A stretch of 64,000 bases of DNA from Pseudomonadota bacterium (GTDB lineage: Bacteria > Pseudomonadota > Alphaproteobacteria > Geminicoccales > Geminicoccaceae). The DNA is taken from positions 23,430 to 87,429 of the forward strand of contig JAUQQO010000040.1 of NCBI GenBank assembly GCA_030549795.1, in the 5' to 3' direction. The notes beneath the pieces are model-generated. The model ran no database searches. It saw nothing but the letters and a program-made list of their open reading frames with translations, and was not told where the DNA came from. The translations under genes were made by a program, and so were the position numbers. Below are positions 1 to 8,276 of the stretch, piece after piece (within the stretch, counting starts at the first letter, position 1; each line of letters starts with the position of its first letter).

Positions 1-104
1 GCGGGAAAACCAGCGAGGATGCGCTCGCCTAAGCGGGCGAGATCCTCAGCACTCGGTGCTCGCAGCGCGGCGAGCTGGTCGAGGGGGAGCTCGGAGCGAG
101 CCAT
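1..104 (-). CDS. N-terminal fragment of an unidentified protein
   Basis: An open frame on the minus strand starts at an ATG (102-104) and leaves the window after about 34 codons. It begins MARSELPLDQLAALRAPS and looks helical and acidic to amphipathic. The ATG overlaps the stop of the upstream dehydrogenase by one base (TGATG), so the two genes are probably translationally coupled in one operon. Too little is visible to assign a family; linkage to an HSD10-like dehydrogenase suggests, but does not show, a role in acyl-CoA metabolism. Confidence 0.5.
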   Translation of the reverse strand, partial: MARSELPLDQLAALRAPSAEDLARLGERILAGFP

Positions 105-865
105 CACCGCGGCGCCATGCGCAGCGCTCCATCGAGCCTGAGCACACAGCCGTTGAGCATCCGGTTGCGCAGGATCTCGAGCACGAGCGAAGCGAATTCC
201 TCGGGACGGCCGAAGCGCTGAGGGAAGGGCACAGAAGCCGCGAGGCTCTCTTGGACCTTCTCGGGCATGCCTAGAAGAAGCGGCGTCGCGAACAGACCGG
301 GGGCGATGGCAACGACGCGGATGCCGTGCGCGGCGAGCTCGCGCGCCGCCGGCAAGGTCAAGGAGACTACCCCGCCTTTGGAAGCGGCGTAGGCGGCTTG
401 GCCGATCTGCCCCTCGAAGGCGGCTACCGACGCGGTGTTCACGATCACACCGCGCTCGCCCTCGGCATCGGGTTCAAGACGGGTCATGGCGGCGGCGGCG
501 AGCCGGAGCATGTTGAAGGTGCCAAGGAGATTGACGCGGATCACGTCTGCGAATGCGGAGAGCGCCATCGGCCCATCGCGTCCGACGATGCGCGCCGCGG
601 GGGCGATGCCGGCGCAGTTGACGAGCACCCGCAGTTCCCCGAGCCATTCCAGAATCTCAGGAAAAAGCGCTTCCGCCGCCGCGGCATCGGCGACGTCGAG
701 GGTGAAGGCACGGCCGCTCAGCCGGCTCGCCACCGCCTCGGCTGCCTTCGCGTCGCGGTCGACGATCGCGACCCGGGCGCCCGCACGTGCGAGCGCTTCC
801 GCCGTGGCGGCACCGAGCCCGGAGCCGCCGCCAGCGACGATCGCTCCCTTCGCTTCAACGAGCAC
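104..865 (-). CDS. SDR oxidoreductase, 3-hydroxyacyl-CoA dehydrogenase type II (HSD10) like
   Basis: A 253-residue short-chain dehydrogenase with one Rossmann domain. Visible features are the cofactor loop GGGSGLG near residue 13, the NCAG-type strand end (VNCAGIAP), the catalytic Ser in NTASVAAF, and YAASK carrying the Tyr and Lys. The C-terminal LNGCVLRLDGALRM resembles the end of the HSD17B10/HSD10 subgroup, which oxidises 3-hydroxyacyl-CoA with NAD+ in fatty-acid and branched-chain amino-acid breakdown. The start is GTG, preceded by a strong GGGGAGG ribosome site about 7 bases away. It follows atpF by about 23 bases and overlaps the next gene by one base, so it may be read through from the F0 operon. 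The substrate is inferred from subgroup resemblance only. Confidence 0.85.
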   Translation of the reverse strand: MLVEAKGAIVAGGGSGLGAATAEALARAGARVAIVDRDAKAAEAVASRLSGRAFTLDVADAAAAEALFPEILEWLGELRVLVNCAGIAPAARIVGRDGPMALSAFADVIRVNLLGTFNMLRLAAAAMTRLEPDAEGERGVIVNTASVAAFEGQIGQAAYAASKGGVVSLTLPAARELAAHGIRVVAIAPGLFATPLLLGMPEKVQESLAASVPFPQRFGRPEEFASLVLEILRNRMLNGCVLRLDGALRMAPR

Positions 866-888
866 CGTCCGCCTCCCCGCGCACAGGA

Positions 889-1362
889 TCAGGAGAGTTT
901 GGCTTCGACTTCGCGCACCGCTTTGCGCATGAGGTCTTCGACGAGCGGCCCCTGCAGCCGTTCGGCCAAGAGCTCGCGCGTGGCCTTGACCGCGAGCTCG
1001 GCTACGCGCGCCCGCACTTCCTGCACTGCCCGCGCTTCTTCCTGAGCGATCCGTTCGAGCGCCTGTTGAGTGCGGCGTTCGGTCAACAGTTTGAACTCCT
1101 CGCGCGCCTTAGCCTCGAGGCGGCGCTGCTCGGCCTCGGCGCGTTCGAGGATCTCGCGCGCGAGATGCTCGCCTTCGTGCAGCTGGCGTTGGTACTTAGC
1201 GAGCAGAGCCTTGGCCTCTTCGTGCAGACGCTCAGCCTCGTCGAGCTCGCGCCTGATCTGTTCGGCGCGCGCATCCAGCGCCCCTAACACATGCTCACGG
1301 AACGGCTTACGCACCAAAAGGGCAAGGATGATAAGCGCAACCGCCAGCCAGAAATATTCCAT
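889..1362 (-). CDS. atpF: ATP synthase F0 subunit b
   Basis: A 157-residue peripheral-stalk subunit. It has one N-terminal membrane helix (about residues 3-19), then a long charged helix rich in Glu, Arg and Ala that forms the dimeric stator linking F0 to F1. An upstream GTG at 1365 is possible, but the ATG at 1362 has GGGAGG six bases before it and overlaps the b' stop as TGATG, so I use the ATG. It is the last ATP synthase gene of the F0 operon. In alphaproteobacteria b and b' are separate paralogues that pair in the stalk, as here. Confidence 0.93.
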   Translation of the reverse strand: MEYFWLAVALIILALLVRKPFREHVLGALDARAEQIRRELDEAERLHEEAKALLAKYQRQLHEGEHLAREILERAEAEQRRLEAKAREEFKLLTERRTQQALERIAQEEARAVQEVRARVAELAVKATRELLAERLQGPLVEDLMRKAVREVEAKLS

Positions 1363-1946
1363 CACGATCCTCCCTTGCCGGCGACGCGCAAGACTGCTGC
1401 GCGCGCTTCCTCGACCCCGACCTCGATGCCGGCAAGGCGCTTGGTCGCGGCCTGCGCGAGCTCGACAGCAGCGCCCGTGATCTCGGCGAGGGCGGCGCGC
1501 TTGGCGGCTGTGATGCGCGCCTCGGCGTCGTGCAACTTGCGCGCAAGTTCGGCGTCGAGCTGAGCTTGATGGCGGGCGAGGTCGGCGGCGAGGCGGTCCT
1601 GCGCCTCGCGCAGGCGGCGCTGCGCTTCGGCTTGCGCTTGAGCGATGATCCGATCGTGTTCTTTAAGCGCCGCCTCGGCTTCGGCGCGCAGTCGCGCAGC
1701 GCGATCAAGATCGGCGTTGATCCGGTCCTGCCGTGTTTCGAGGATGTCGGCGATGCGCGGAATGGCTTTCGTTTTCAGCAAGTAATAGAGAAGTCCGAAG
1801 GAGACGATGAGCCAAAAGATTTGGCTCGGGTAGGTGCGGCTGTCGAGTTGCGGAAGGGTACTGCTCCCCGGCTCTGCAGCCATGACCAGGATCGGGAGCA
1901 GGACCGCCGAGGTGGTGGCGAGCAGGGAAAGGAAGAGCCGCGGCAT
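1362..1946 (-). CDS. atpF': ATP synthase F0 subunit b' (paralogue of b)
   Basis: A 194-residue second stator subunit. The N-terminus has a hydrophobic stretch (residues 2-23), then a second hydrophobic helix around PSQIFWLIVSFGLLYYLL, followed by a long charged coiled coil. The frame is open up to 1985, but the ATG at 1946 is preceded by a GGAG ribosome site and gives the usual b' architecture. The sequence YPSQIFWLIVSF is typical of b' proteins of alphaproteobacteria and cyanobacteria. It sits between atpE and atpF and overlaps atpF. The first hydrophobic stretch may be a cleaved leader or an extra helix. Confidence 0.92.
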   Translation of the reverse strand: MPRLFLSLLATTSAVLLPILVMAAEPGSSTLPQLDSRTYPSQIFWLIVSFGLLYYLLKTKAIPRIADILETRQDRINADLDRAARLRAEAEAALKEHDRIIAQAQAEAQRRLREAQDRLAADLARHQAQLDAELARKLHDAEARITAAKRAALAEITGAAVELAQAATKRLAGIEVGVEEARAAVLRVAGKGGS

Positions 1947-2014
1947 CGCGGGATTCTCCGCCGTCGAGGACGCGAACCGACCCATGCGATCGGTCCGCGT
2001 CCTTTGCTCTTGAG

Positions 2015-2239
2015 TTACGTGAACAGAATCAAGAAGGCGATCAAGAGAGCGAAAAGTCCTACTGCCTCGACCAGGGCGAAGCCGATGATCGCGTAGGGAA
2101 ACACGCGCTGCTGCACGGAGGGATTGCGCCCGACCGTGGAAATCAGTGTAGCGAAGATATTACCAATGCCGATACCGACACCGAAGAGTGCGATCGCCGC
2201 CAATCCGGCGCCGATCATTTTGGCAGCAGCGAGCTCCAT
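2015..2239 (-). CDS. atpE: ATP synthase F0 subunit c (proton-carrying ring)
   Basis: A 74-residue hairpin of two membrane helices, the expected length for subunit c. The first helix is Gly/Ala-rich ([10 protein letters not shown]); the polar loop carries the conserved Arg-Asn-Pro (GRNPSVQ); the second helix contains the ion-binding carboxylate Glu in [10 protein letters not shown]. There is no sign of a sodium-binding Gln/Thr pattern, so proton coupling is likely. The ATG has a GAGGAT ribosome site. It lies between atpB and atpF'. Confidence 0.97.
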   Translation of the reverse strand: MELAAAKMIGAGLAAIALFGVGIGIGNIFATLISTVGRNPSVQQRVFPYAIIGFALVEAVGLFALLIAFLILFT

Positions 2240-2320
2240 GGGATCCTCACTTCCGTTGTTGGGCGACTTCGCCCGGGGCCACTACGCGACGCGGTCCAAG
2301 GGCCTGGCGAACCTACGGCC

Positions 2321-3061
2321 TCAGTGCATGTGGATCGCGTCGTGCAGATAGATGCAGGTGAGCACGGTGAAGATGTAGGCTTGCAAGAAAGCGACCGCAA
2401 ACTCGAAACCGGTGAGCGCTACGCTCACGGCAAGCGGCGCGATCGCCGGTATGGCATAAAAGGAGAACAAGGACACGATGAAGCCGGCGAACACCTTCAT
2501 CATGGTGTGCCCGGCCATCATGTTGACGAACAAGCGCACCGAGAGGCTGATCGGCCGTACGCAATAAGAAAGGATTTCGATCGGCACGAGAAGCGGCAAC
2601 ATCACCTTCGGCGCCCCCTGGGGCACAAAGAAGTGCAGGAAGTGGGCGCCGTGAAGGGCGAAACCGAGCACCGTGACGCCGATGAACACGCCCATCGCGA
2701 GCGTGAAGGTCACGATGATGTGAGATGTGAAAGTGAAACCGAACGGAAGAGGCAGCATGCCGAGCATGTTGCCCATGAATATGAACAAGAAGAGCGTGAA
2801 GATAAGGGGAAAATAACGTAGCCCTTCTTTGCCGGCATTATCGCGAACGATGTTCGCGACGAATTCGTAAGCGAGTTCGACGCATGCTTGTAGACGATTG
2901 GGGACGAGCGCGTGCTGGCGCGTACCGTAGATCAGAAGCCAATACGTGAGACCGACCGCGATCAGCATCCAAAGCGAAGAATTGGTGAACGAGAGGTCGA
3001 AGCCGCCGATCTGGATCGGCACAATCGTTTCGATCTCGAATTGCTGCAGCGGGCTCGCCAC
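2321..3061 (-). CDS. atpB: ATP synthase F0 subunit a
   Basis: A 246-residue multi-helix membrane protein that forms the proton half-channels against the c-ring. The essential Arg lies in the motif SVRLFVNMMAGH, and the last helices carry GFEFAVAFLQAYIFTVL. The N-terminus (SPLQQFEIETIVPI) matches alphaproteobacterial subunit a. The start is GTG (3059-3061), about 40 bases after atpI. It is the first large gene of the F0 operon; the F1 genes are not in the window, as expected for the split ATP synthase loci of this class. Confidence 0.96.
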   Translation of the reverse strand: MASPLQQFEIETIVPIQIGGFDLSFTNSSLWMLIAVGLTYWLLIYGTRQHALVPNRLQACVELAYEFVANIVRDNAGKEGLRYFPLIFTLFLFIFMGNMLGMLPLPFGFTFTSHIIVTFTLAMGVFIGVTVLGFALHGAHFLHFFVPQGAPKVMLPLLVPIEILSYCVRPISLSVRLFVNMMAGHTMMKVFAGFIVSLFSFYAIPAIAPLAVSVALTGFEFAVAFLQAYIFTVLTCIYLHDAIHMH

Positions 3062-3103
3062 CGGCTCTTCGCTCCCATGCTTGCGTTCACCCGAGCGTCG
3101 CGT

Positions 3104-3433
3104 TTACTGGCGACGGTCGGGACCTTCCCGCGTTCGCTGCTCGAACCGCTGCATCCAGCGCCAGGCATTGAGGGTCCCGGCCGCGGCCCCGAGCACGAAC
3201 CCCACGATCAAGAGCCACGGCGCGGTGCCGAGCCACGAATCCAATGCCCAGCCGAACAGCACGCCGCCTGCAACGCCAGCGACGAGCTCGATCCCGACCT
3301 GGATCCCCCCGCCCCAAGGAGTTCGACCCTCGATCGCTCCGTGCTTTCGTTGCGGAGCGTCCGCCCGACCTTTCATGCGTTCGAGGCGGGCATCGAACTC
3401 GTCGAACGGGGGCCCGCTCTCCTTGCGCGCCAT
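3104..3433 (-). CDS. atpI: AtpI, ATP synthase assembly/accessory protein
   Basis: A 109-residue small membrane protein that begins the F0 operon. The open frame extends to 3556, but the part upstream is Arg/Ser-rich and overlaps the end of smc; the ATG at 3433 (MARKESGPPFDEFDARL) gives the usual short charged N-terminus, then two helices around VGIELVAGVAGGVLFGWALD and PWLLIVGFVLGAAAGTL. AtpI-family proteins help insert or assemble the c-ring and may affect Mg2+ or Ca2+ transport. About 119 bases separate it from the smc stop, leaving room for a promoter, though none is obvious. Confidence 0.85.
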   Translation of the reverse strand: MARKESGPPFDEFDARLERMKGRADAPQRKHGAIEGRTPWGGGIQVGIELVAGVAGGVLFGWALDSWLGTAPWLLIVGFVLGAAAGTLNAWRWMQRFEQRTREGPDRRQ

Positions 3434-3552
3434 GCGCTCCTCGGCCCGCACCGCCGACCGCGTCGTCCGCAGCCGGCTCGGGCGCGCGGAACCTAGGGAA
3501 GCGTGCGCCGAGCCGTCAAGCCGGGAGCCGCGCGGCAGTGCGGTTTGCGGCA

Positions 3553-6500
3553 TCATGCCGTAAGGCGGAGCTCAAGGGCCTGGGCGAGCTCGACGGAAAG
3601 CAGCCGCGACACGCCGCGCTCGACCATCGTCACGCCGTAGAGCCGGTCCATTCTCGCCATGGTCAAGGGATGGTGGGTGACGACCAAGAAGCGGGTTCCG
3701 ATCTCGCGCGCGATCTCGCCCATAAGCGTAGTAAAGCGCGCGACATTGGCATCGTCGAGGGGAGCATCGACCTCGTCGAGCACGCACAAGGGACTCGGGC
3801 GGGCTAAGAAGAACGCGAAGACGAGCGCTAAGCCGGTGAGCGCTTTTTCCCCTCCGGAGAGGAGCGCTACGTGTGCAAGCCGCTTGCCCGGAGGCTGGGC
3901 TTCGATCTCGAGTCCGGCTGAAAGCGGGTCATCGAGATCGCAAAGGCGCAACTCAGCTCGTCCGCCTCCGAATAAGCGCGCGAAGAGGCGTCGAAAATGG
4001 TCTTCCACGGAAGTGAAAGTCTGCAACAGGCGGCTCCGCGCCTCGCGGTCGATGGTGGCGATCGCCCGCGACAGCCGTTCGGTGGCGGCGCGTACCTCCG
4101 CTTCTTCTGCCCGCATGCGCGCGAGCTCGCGCTCGAGCTGGGCCACTTCCTCTTCGGCGCGAAGGTTGACCGGGCCCATGCGGTCGCGGCGCGCGCGCAG
4201 CCCAAGCGTCAACCGCTCGAGCTCCTCAAGGGACAGACGCGCGAGTTCGGCGGGCTCGCTCCAAGAAGTGAAGGCTTCCGGCGGCCGACCAAGGCGTTCG
4301 CGCACAGCTGCCCGCGTCGCCTCGACTGTGTTGCGGGCGCGTGCTTCTTCCGCGCGACAGCGCGCTGAGTATTCAATCGAACTCGCGCGCCTTGCCTCGA
4401 GCTCTGCAATCCGTTGATCGAGCTCGGCGATCGCTCGTTCCGCGCGTTCGACCTCGGCCGTTGCGATTGTGCGCGCCGCCTGCGCGTCCGCCTCATCGCG
4501 ACGCAAGGCTTCGAGCGCGGCTTGGGTTTCGCTTTCGTGTTCCGCGGATTGCACGAGCTCGCGCAGCCGTTCCTCAAGCGCGCGCTCGCGCTGTCGCTGG
4601 CCCGCCTCGCGCTCGGCGAGCGGCGGGAGTTCGGCCTCAAGCGCGGCGATTCGCGCCTCGGTCCCGCTTCGTTGCACGCGCAGGGAAGCGAGCGCTCGCT
4701 CGAGTTCGCTTCGGGCGCGTTGAGCCTCGGCGAGTGCGGTCTCGGTCGCTGCCAGATGTTTTGTCGCACGTTCCTGTTCGGGTGCGACCCGAGCGAGCTC
4801 TGCGCGCAGCGCGCATACGCGCTGCTCGGCCTCAGCCCGCTCGCGCACAAGCCGCTCCCGTTCGCTCTCTCGCCGTAGCCGTGCGCTCTCAGCATGAGCA
4901 AGCGCCGCCCGTTGTCGTTCCACCTCTTCGGTTAATGCGCGGATCAACTGAGTAAGCGTCGCGAGCTCACGGCGCAGCGCTGCCAATTCGCTCTCAAGCG
5001 TCGCAGAACGTGACTTGGCCGTCTTCAACGCCGAGGCGAGGGACTGAGCGCGTTCCTTAAGACTTTCGAGTAGCTCGCAAGCAGGTCCATCTTCGGCCGG
5101 TTCGCTCAACTCGGCCTGTTCGCGCTCGAGTTCGGCTGCCTCGATCTCAAGGCGCTGCACCAGTTCCTCAAGTCGCACCCGCTCGCTGCGCGCCCGTTCG
5201 ACAATCGCGCGTGCTTCTGCGTAACGCCGCTCGCACCGCTCTTTCTCCGCGCGGCTTTGGGCGAGCGCGCGCGCTGCGGCTTCGGCCGCAGCCACGGCGG
5301 CATCCCGCCTGCGCTCGGCCTCCGCCATGCGGCCGGTGAGCTGCGCGAGTGTCCGCTCCGCCTCGGCGCGCTCTGCCGCCAGCGCCTCGAGCCGAGCGAG
5401 GCGCAACCCGATCTCATCGGCCCCGGGGCGGCAGACGAAGCCGTCCCAGCGCCAAAGCCCCCCGTCGCGGCTGACAAGGCTTTGTCCGGGGCGCAGATGA
5501 GGCTGCAACCGCTCGGCCTGTTCCGGCGTGCAAAGCCCAACAAGCGCGAGATGCCGGGCAAGTTCTGGGGGCGCTTGCACGCACGCAGTGAGCGCTGTGA
5601 CCCCCTCCGGCAAAGCGGGCAAAGCCTCCGAATTCTCGATCAGACGCCAGAAGCGTTGCGCTGAAGGATCGGTTCCGGCGAAGAGAGCCTCACCCAGAAC
5701 AGCGGCGAGCGCGCGCTCGAAGCCGCGCGTCATTTTGATCTTAGCCAAAATTGGCGCTGCCGCAGCATCCGCGTGCGCGGCCGTAGACCGTTGCAGTCGA
5801 CACTCTTCGGCTTCGATGCGCGCGTAGTTCGCCCGCGCGGCGGCGAGCGCGTTCGCGCTCTCAACCAGCTCGAGCTCGGCGCAGCGCTGCTCCTCCAAAG
5901 CGCGACGCTCGGCTTCGAGCGCGGTATCGAGGGTGTGCTCAGCGTCTGCGCGGGCGCGGGCGAGCGCGGCGAGATCGATGCCCGCCTCTTCCCTTTCGAG
6001 TGCGGCAAGGCGTGCCCTGAGCGCCTTGCGCTGTTCGTCGAGCCGCGCGCGCGACCGCGCGAGCGCGGCCAGCCGCTCGCTGCGCGCGCGCCGGCTGCGC
6101 TCGAAAGCGCGGGCCTCTGCTTCAAGGGCTGCGAGTTGTGCCCGCGTCGCGACCTCCTGGTTCGCGATCTCCGCTGCTTCGTCGCGCGCACGCGCCACAG
6201 TTGCCTCAAGGGTGGCGATTTTTTCTCTAAGCTCGGCTTCGCGCGCACGCGCTGTCTCGAGATCCGCTTGCGCCCGAGCGAGAGCTTCCCGTGCGGCCGC
6301 ACAGCCATCACTCGCGGCGTCTTCGCTTGCGAGCCGACGAGCGGCTTCGCTTGCGCGTGCTTCCCATTCCCGCACCTCGTCTTCCAGGCGCGCGAAGCCG
6401 GCGAGCGCGAGGCGCGCCGCAAGAGCGGCTTCACGGGCGGCGAGCGCCTCGGCCTCACGCTGCTCAGCCGCGGCGAGATCTGCCGCTGTTTTGGCAAGCT

Positions 6501-7572
6501 GCGCGGCAAGCTCCTCGCGCGCGCGCACGAGTGCCTCGAGCTCGGCGTTCTTGGCCGCGAGCTCGGTTGTCAAGGCCGCGCGTTCCCGCCGCACGGCTTC
6601 GAGATCGCGTTCGATTTCCGCGCAGCGCCGCGCTCGCTCCTCTTGTTCACGCACGTGCTGCGCTTCGGCGGCGCGCAACCGTTCGGCAAGCCGCGCTGCC
6701 TCGGTGGTGGCGCGCTCGAGACGCTCGCGCAGGCGTGCAAGCTCGGCTGCGCGCTCTGCCCGTTCGCTGCGGGCGCGCGCAAGCGCCGCTTGGACCTCCT
6801 CTTCGGCCGCGCGCGCCTGCTCGAATTGCGCCTTCGCGGCTGCATAGGCGTCAACGGCCTGCGCGCAGCGTCGCAACAAAAGCGCCGTTTCGGTTGCGCG
6901 CAATTCGGCCGAGATCCGCCGGTACCGTTCGGCTTCCGCTGCTTGAGCGCGCAGTTTTTCGAGCTGCTCGCTTGCCCGCGCGGCGAGCTCGCGCACCCGG
7001 GCGAGATTGGCTTCTGTTTCCGCGAGCCGCTGCTCGGCCTCGCGCCGGCGCAGGCGCAGGCCGGAGATGCCGGCGGCTTCTTCGAGCAGCCGGCGCCGCT
7101 CGTCGGCTCGCGCATCAACCAGAAGACCGATCTGTCCCTGGCTCACGATCGCGACGCTGCGAGCTCCGGCGGCTGCATCGGCGAGCAAAAGGGCGACGTC
7201 GCGCTGGCGGACCTCTCGTCCGCCGATCCGCCAGCTCGAGCCAGTTCCGCGCTCGATACGGCGGACGATCTCGGCGCGCTCGCCGGGGGCGAGAACCAAG
7301 AAGCCCTCGAGGGGGCCCTCGACGAGCAGCCCGACCTCGGCGACGTCACGAGGAGCGCGCGCAACCGAGCCACCGAAGATCACATCATCCATCTCGGTGC
7401 CGCGCAGTCCTTTGGCAGAGCTTTCGCCTAAGACCCAGCGCAGTGCGTCGACCAGGTTCGACTTACCGCAGCCGTTCGGCCCGACGATGCCGGTAAGGCC
7501 GGGACGAATCTCGAGCTCGAACGGGTCGCAAAAGGATTTAAAGCCGCTTACGCGGAGCCGCGTGAACTTCAC
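3553..7572 (-). CDS. smc: Chromosome segregation ATPase SMC
   Basis: A 1339-residue SMC protein with the standard order: N-terminal ATPase half with Walker A GPNGCGKSN (residues 31-39) and Q-loop, a long Ala/Arg/Glu coiled coil, a hinge around residues 590-720, a second coiled coil, and a C-terminal half with signature LSGGEKAL and Walker B LCVLDEVDAPLDD. It acts as a dimer with ScpA/ScpB to compact and separate newly replicated DNA. It is roughly 150-200 residues longer than a typical bacterial SMC, most of the excess being coiled coil. The start is GTG with a weak ribosome site. It lies 67 bases after a DsbA-like gene, an association seen in many alphaproteobacteria. Confidence 0.97.
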   Translation of the reverse strand: MKFTRLRVSGFKSFCDPFELEIRPGLTGIVGPNGCGKSNLVDALRWVLGESSAKGLRGTEMDDVIFGGSVARAPRDVAEVGLLVEGPLEGFLVLAPGERAEIVRRIERGTGSSWRIGGREVRQRDVALLLADAAAGARSVAIVSQGQIGLLVDARADERRRLLEEAAGISGLRLRRREAEQRLAETEANLARVRELAARASEQLEKLRAQAAEAERYRRISAELRATETALLLRRCAQAVDAYAAAKAQFEQARAAEEEVQAALARARSERAERAAELARLRERLERATTEAARLAERLRAAEAQHVREQEERARRCAEIERDLEAVRRERAALTTELAAKNAELEALVRAREELAAQLAKTAADLAAAEQREAEALAAREAALAARLALAGFARLEDEVREWEARASEAARRLASEDAASDGCAAAREALARAQADLETARAREAELREKIATLEATVARARDEAAEIANQEVATRAQLAALEAEARAFERSRRARSERLAALARSRARLDEQRKALRARLAALEREEAGIDLAALARARADAEHTLDTALEAERRALEEQRCAELELVESANALAAARANYARIEAEECRLQRSTAAHADAAAAPILAKIKMTRGFERALAAVLGEALFAGTDPSAQRFWRLIENSEALPALPEGVTALTACVQAPPELARHLALVGLCTPEQAERLQPHLRPGQSLVSRDGGLWRWDGFVCRPGADEIGLRLARLEALAAERAEAERTLAQLTGRMAEAERRRDAAVAAAEAAARALAQSRAEKERCERRYAEARAIVERARSERVRLEELVQRLEIEAAELEREQAELSEPAEDGPACELLESLKERAQSLASALKTAKSRSATLESELAALRRELATLTQLIRALTEEVERQRAALAHAESARLRRESERERLVRERAEAEQRVCALRAELARVAPEQERATKHLAATETALAEAQRARSELERALASLRVQRSGTEARIAALEAELPPLAEREAGQRQRERALEERLRELVQSAEHESETQAALEALRRDEADAQAARTIATAEVERAERAIAELDQRIAELEARRASSIEYSARCRAEEARARNTVEATRAAVRERLGRPPEAFTSWSEPAELARLSLEELERLTLGLRARRDRMGPVNLRAEEEVAQLERELARMRAEEAEVRAATERLSRAIATIDREARSRLLQTFTSVEDHFRRLFARLFGGGRAELRLCDLDDPLSAGLEIEAQPPGKRLAHVALLSGGEKALTGLALVFAFFLARPSPLCVLDEVDAPLDDANVARFTTLMGEIAREIGTRFLVVTHHPLTMARMDRLYGVTMVERGVSRLLSVELAQALELRLTA

Positions 7573-7639
7573 CGTGTCGCCGGTTGTAAGAGCGATAGGC
7601 TGCGCTGGGTACAGCCGAGTAGTTTTTGTTCTGTTGCTA

Positions 7640-8242
7640 TCAACGCAACAGTGGTTCGATGAGCTTGGCGAACTCCTCAGCGCTGCGGTTGCCGGCGTGG
7701 ACGCGTCCGTTTATGAGAAAACTCGGCGTCGAGCGTACATCGTACTTCTGTTGTGCTTCAAGACGCGAGCGCAAGATGTCATCCTCCAAGGTACGATCGG
7801 CAAGACACGCTTCGATCTGGGCGTCGGAGAGCCCTCCGAGTTTTGCGATCTGTTTGAGGGCGCCGATCGGGTCCTTTGCATTCGCCCAGCGGTCCTGACT
7901 GCCAAGCAGCGCATCTACGAACTGGAAATAGCGCTCACCGCCAGCGCAGTGGGCAAGTACGTGCGCCTTGAGCGACACACCATCGGTTGGAAAATCGCGG
8001 ACTATGAGGCGCAGCTGGCCCGTGTCGATGAAGCGCCGCTTGATCTCGGGTAAGCTGCGCAAATGGAAGGCGGCGCAGTGTGGACAGGTGAGTGAAAACC
8101 ACTCGATTACCGTGATCTTGGCTGAAGGATCGCCAAGAGCGCGTTCTTCGACTTTAGCCGCGTGCACGGGCCGGGGCGGGACCGAGGCCGCGAGAGCCAG
8201 CCCCGCCATCGTTGCGAAGCACCACCGTCGAGCTACCCGCAT
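7640..8242 (-). CDS. DsbA-family periplasmic thiol:disulfide oxidoreductase
   Basis: A 200-residue secreted thioredoxin-fold protein. The frame is open far upstream, but the ATG at 8242 gives a classic signal peptide (positively charged start, hydrophobic core near residues 8-20, cleavage after VHAA). The mature protein shows the redox motif CPHC in LTCPHCAAFH and the cis-Pro loop in VRSTPSFLINGR near the C-terminus. It should exchange disulfides in periplasmic proteins; the helical insert resembles DsbA/DsbG-type proteins. It sits between a Sel1 lipoprotein gene and smc. Whether it is an oxidase or an isomerase-type enzyme cannot be told here. Confidence 0.88.
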   Translation of the reverse strand: MRVARRWCFATMAGLALAASVPPRPVHAAKVEERALGDPSAKITVIEWFSLTCPHCAAFHLRSLPEIKRRFIDTGQLRLIVRDFPTDGVSLKAHVLAHCAGGERYFQFVDALLGSQDRWANAKDPIGALKQIAKLGGLSDAQIEACLADRTLEDDILRSRLEAQQKYDVRSTPSFLINGRVHAGNRSAEEFAKLIEPLLR

Positions 8243-8276
8243 GCCGCACCTCGTCGCGATCGTCGCTGCACGGAGC

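Noticed and set aside
4930-4950. TTAA half-site of CtrA inside smc
   Set aside because: Only one half-site, inside a coding region; no second TTAA at the seven-base spacing.
5773-7431. Long 552-residue plus-strand open frame opposite smc
   Set aside because: It is the antisense shadow of the GC-rich smc coding sequence, with no recognisable family and biased Arg/Ala/Cys composition.
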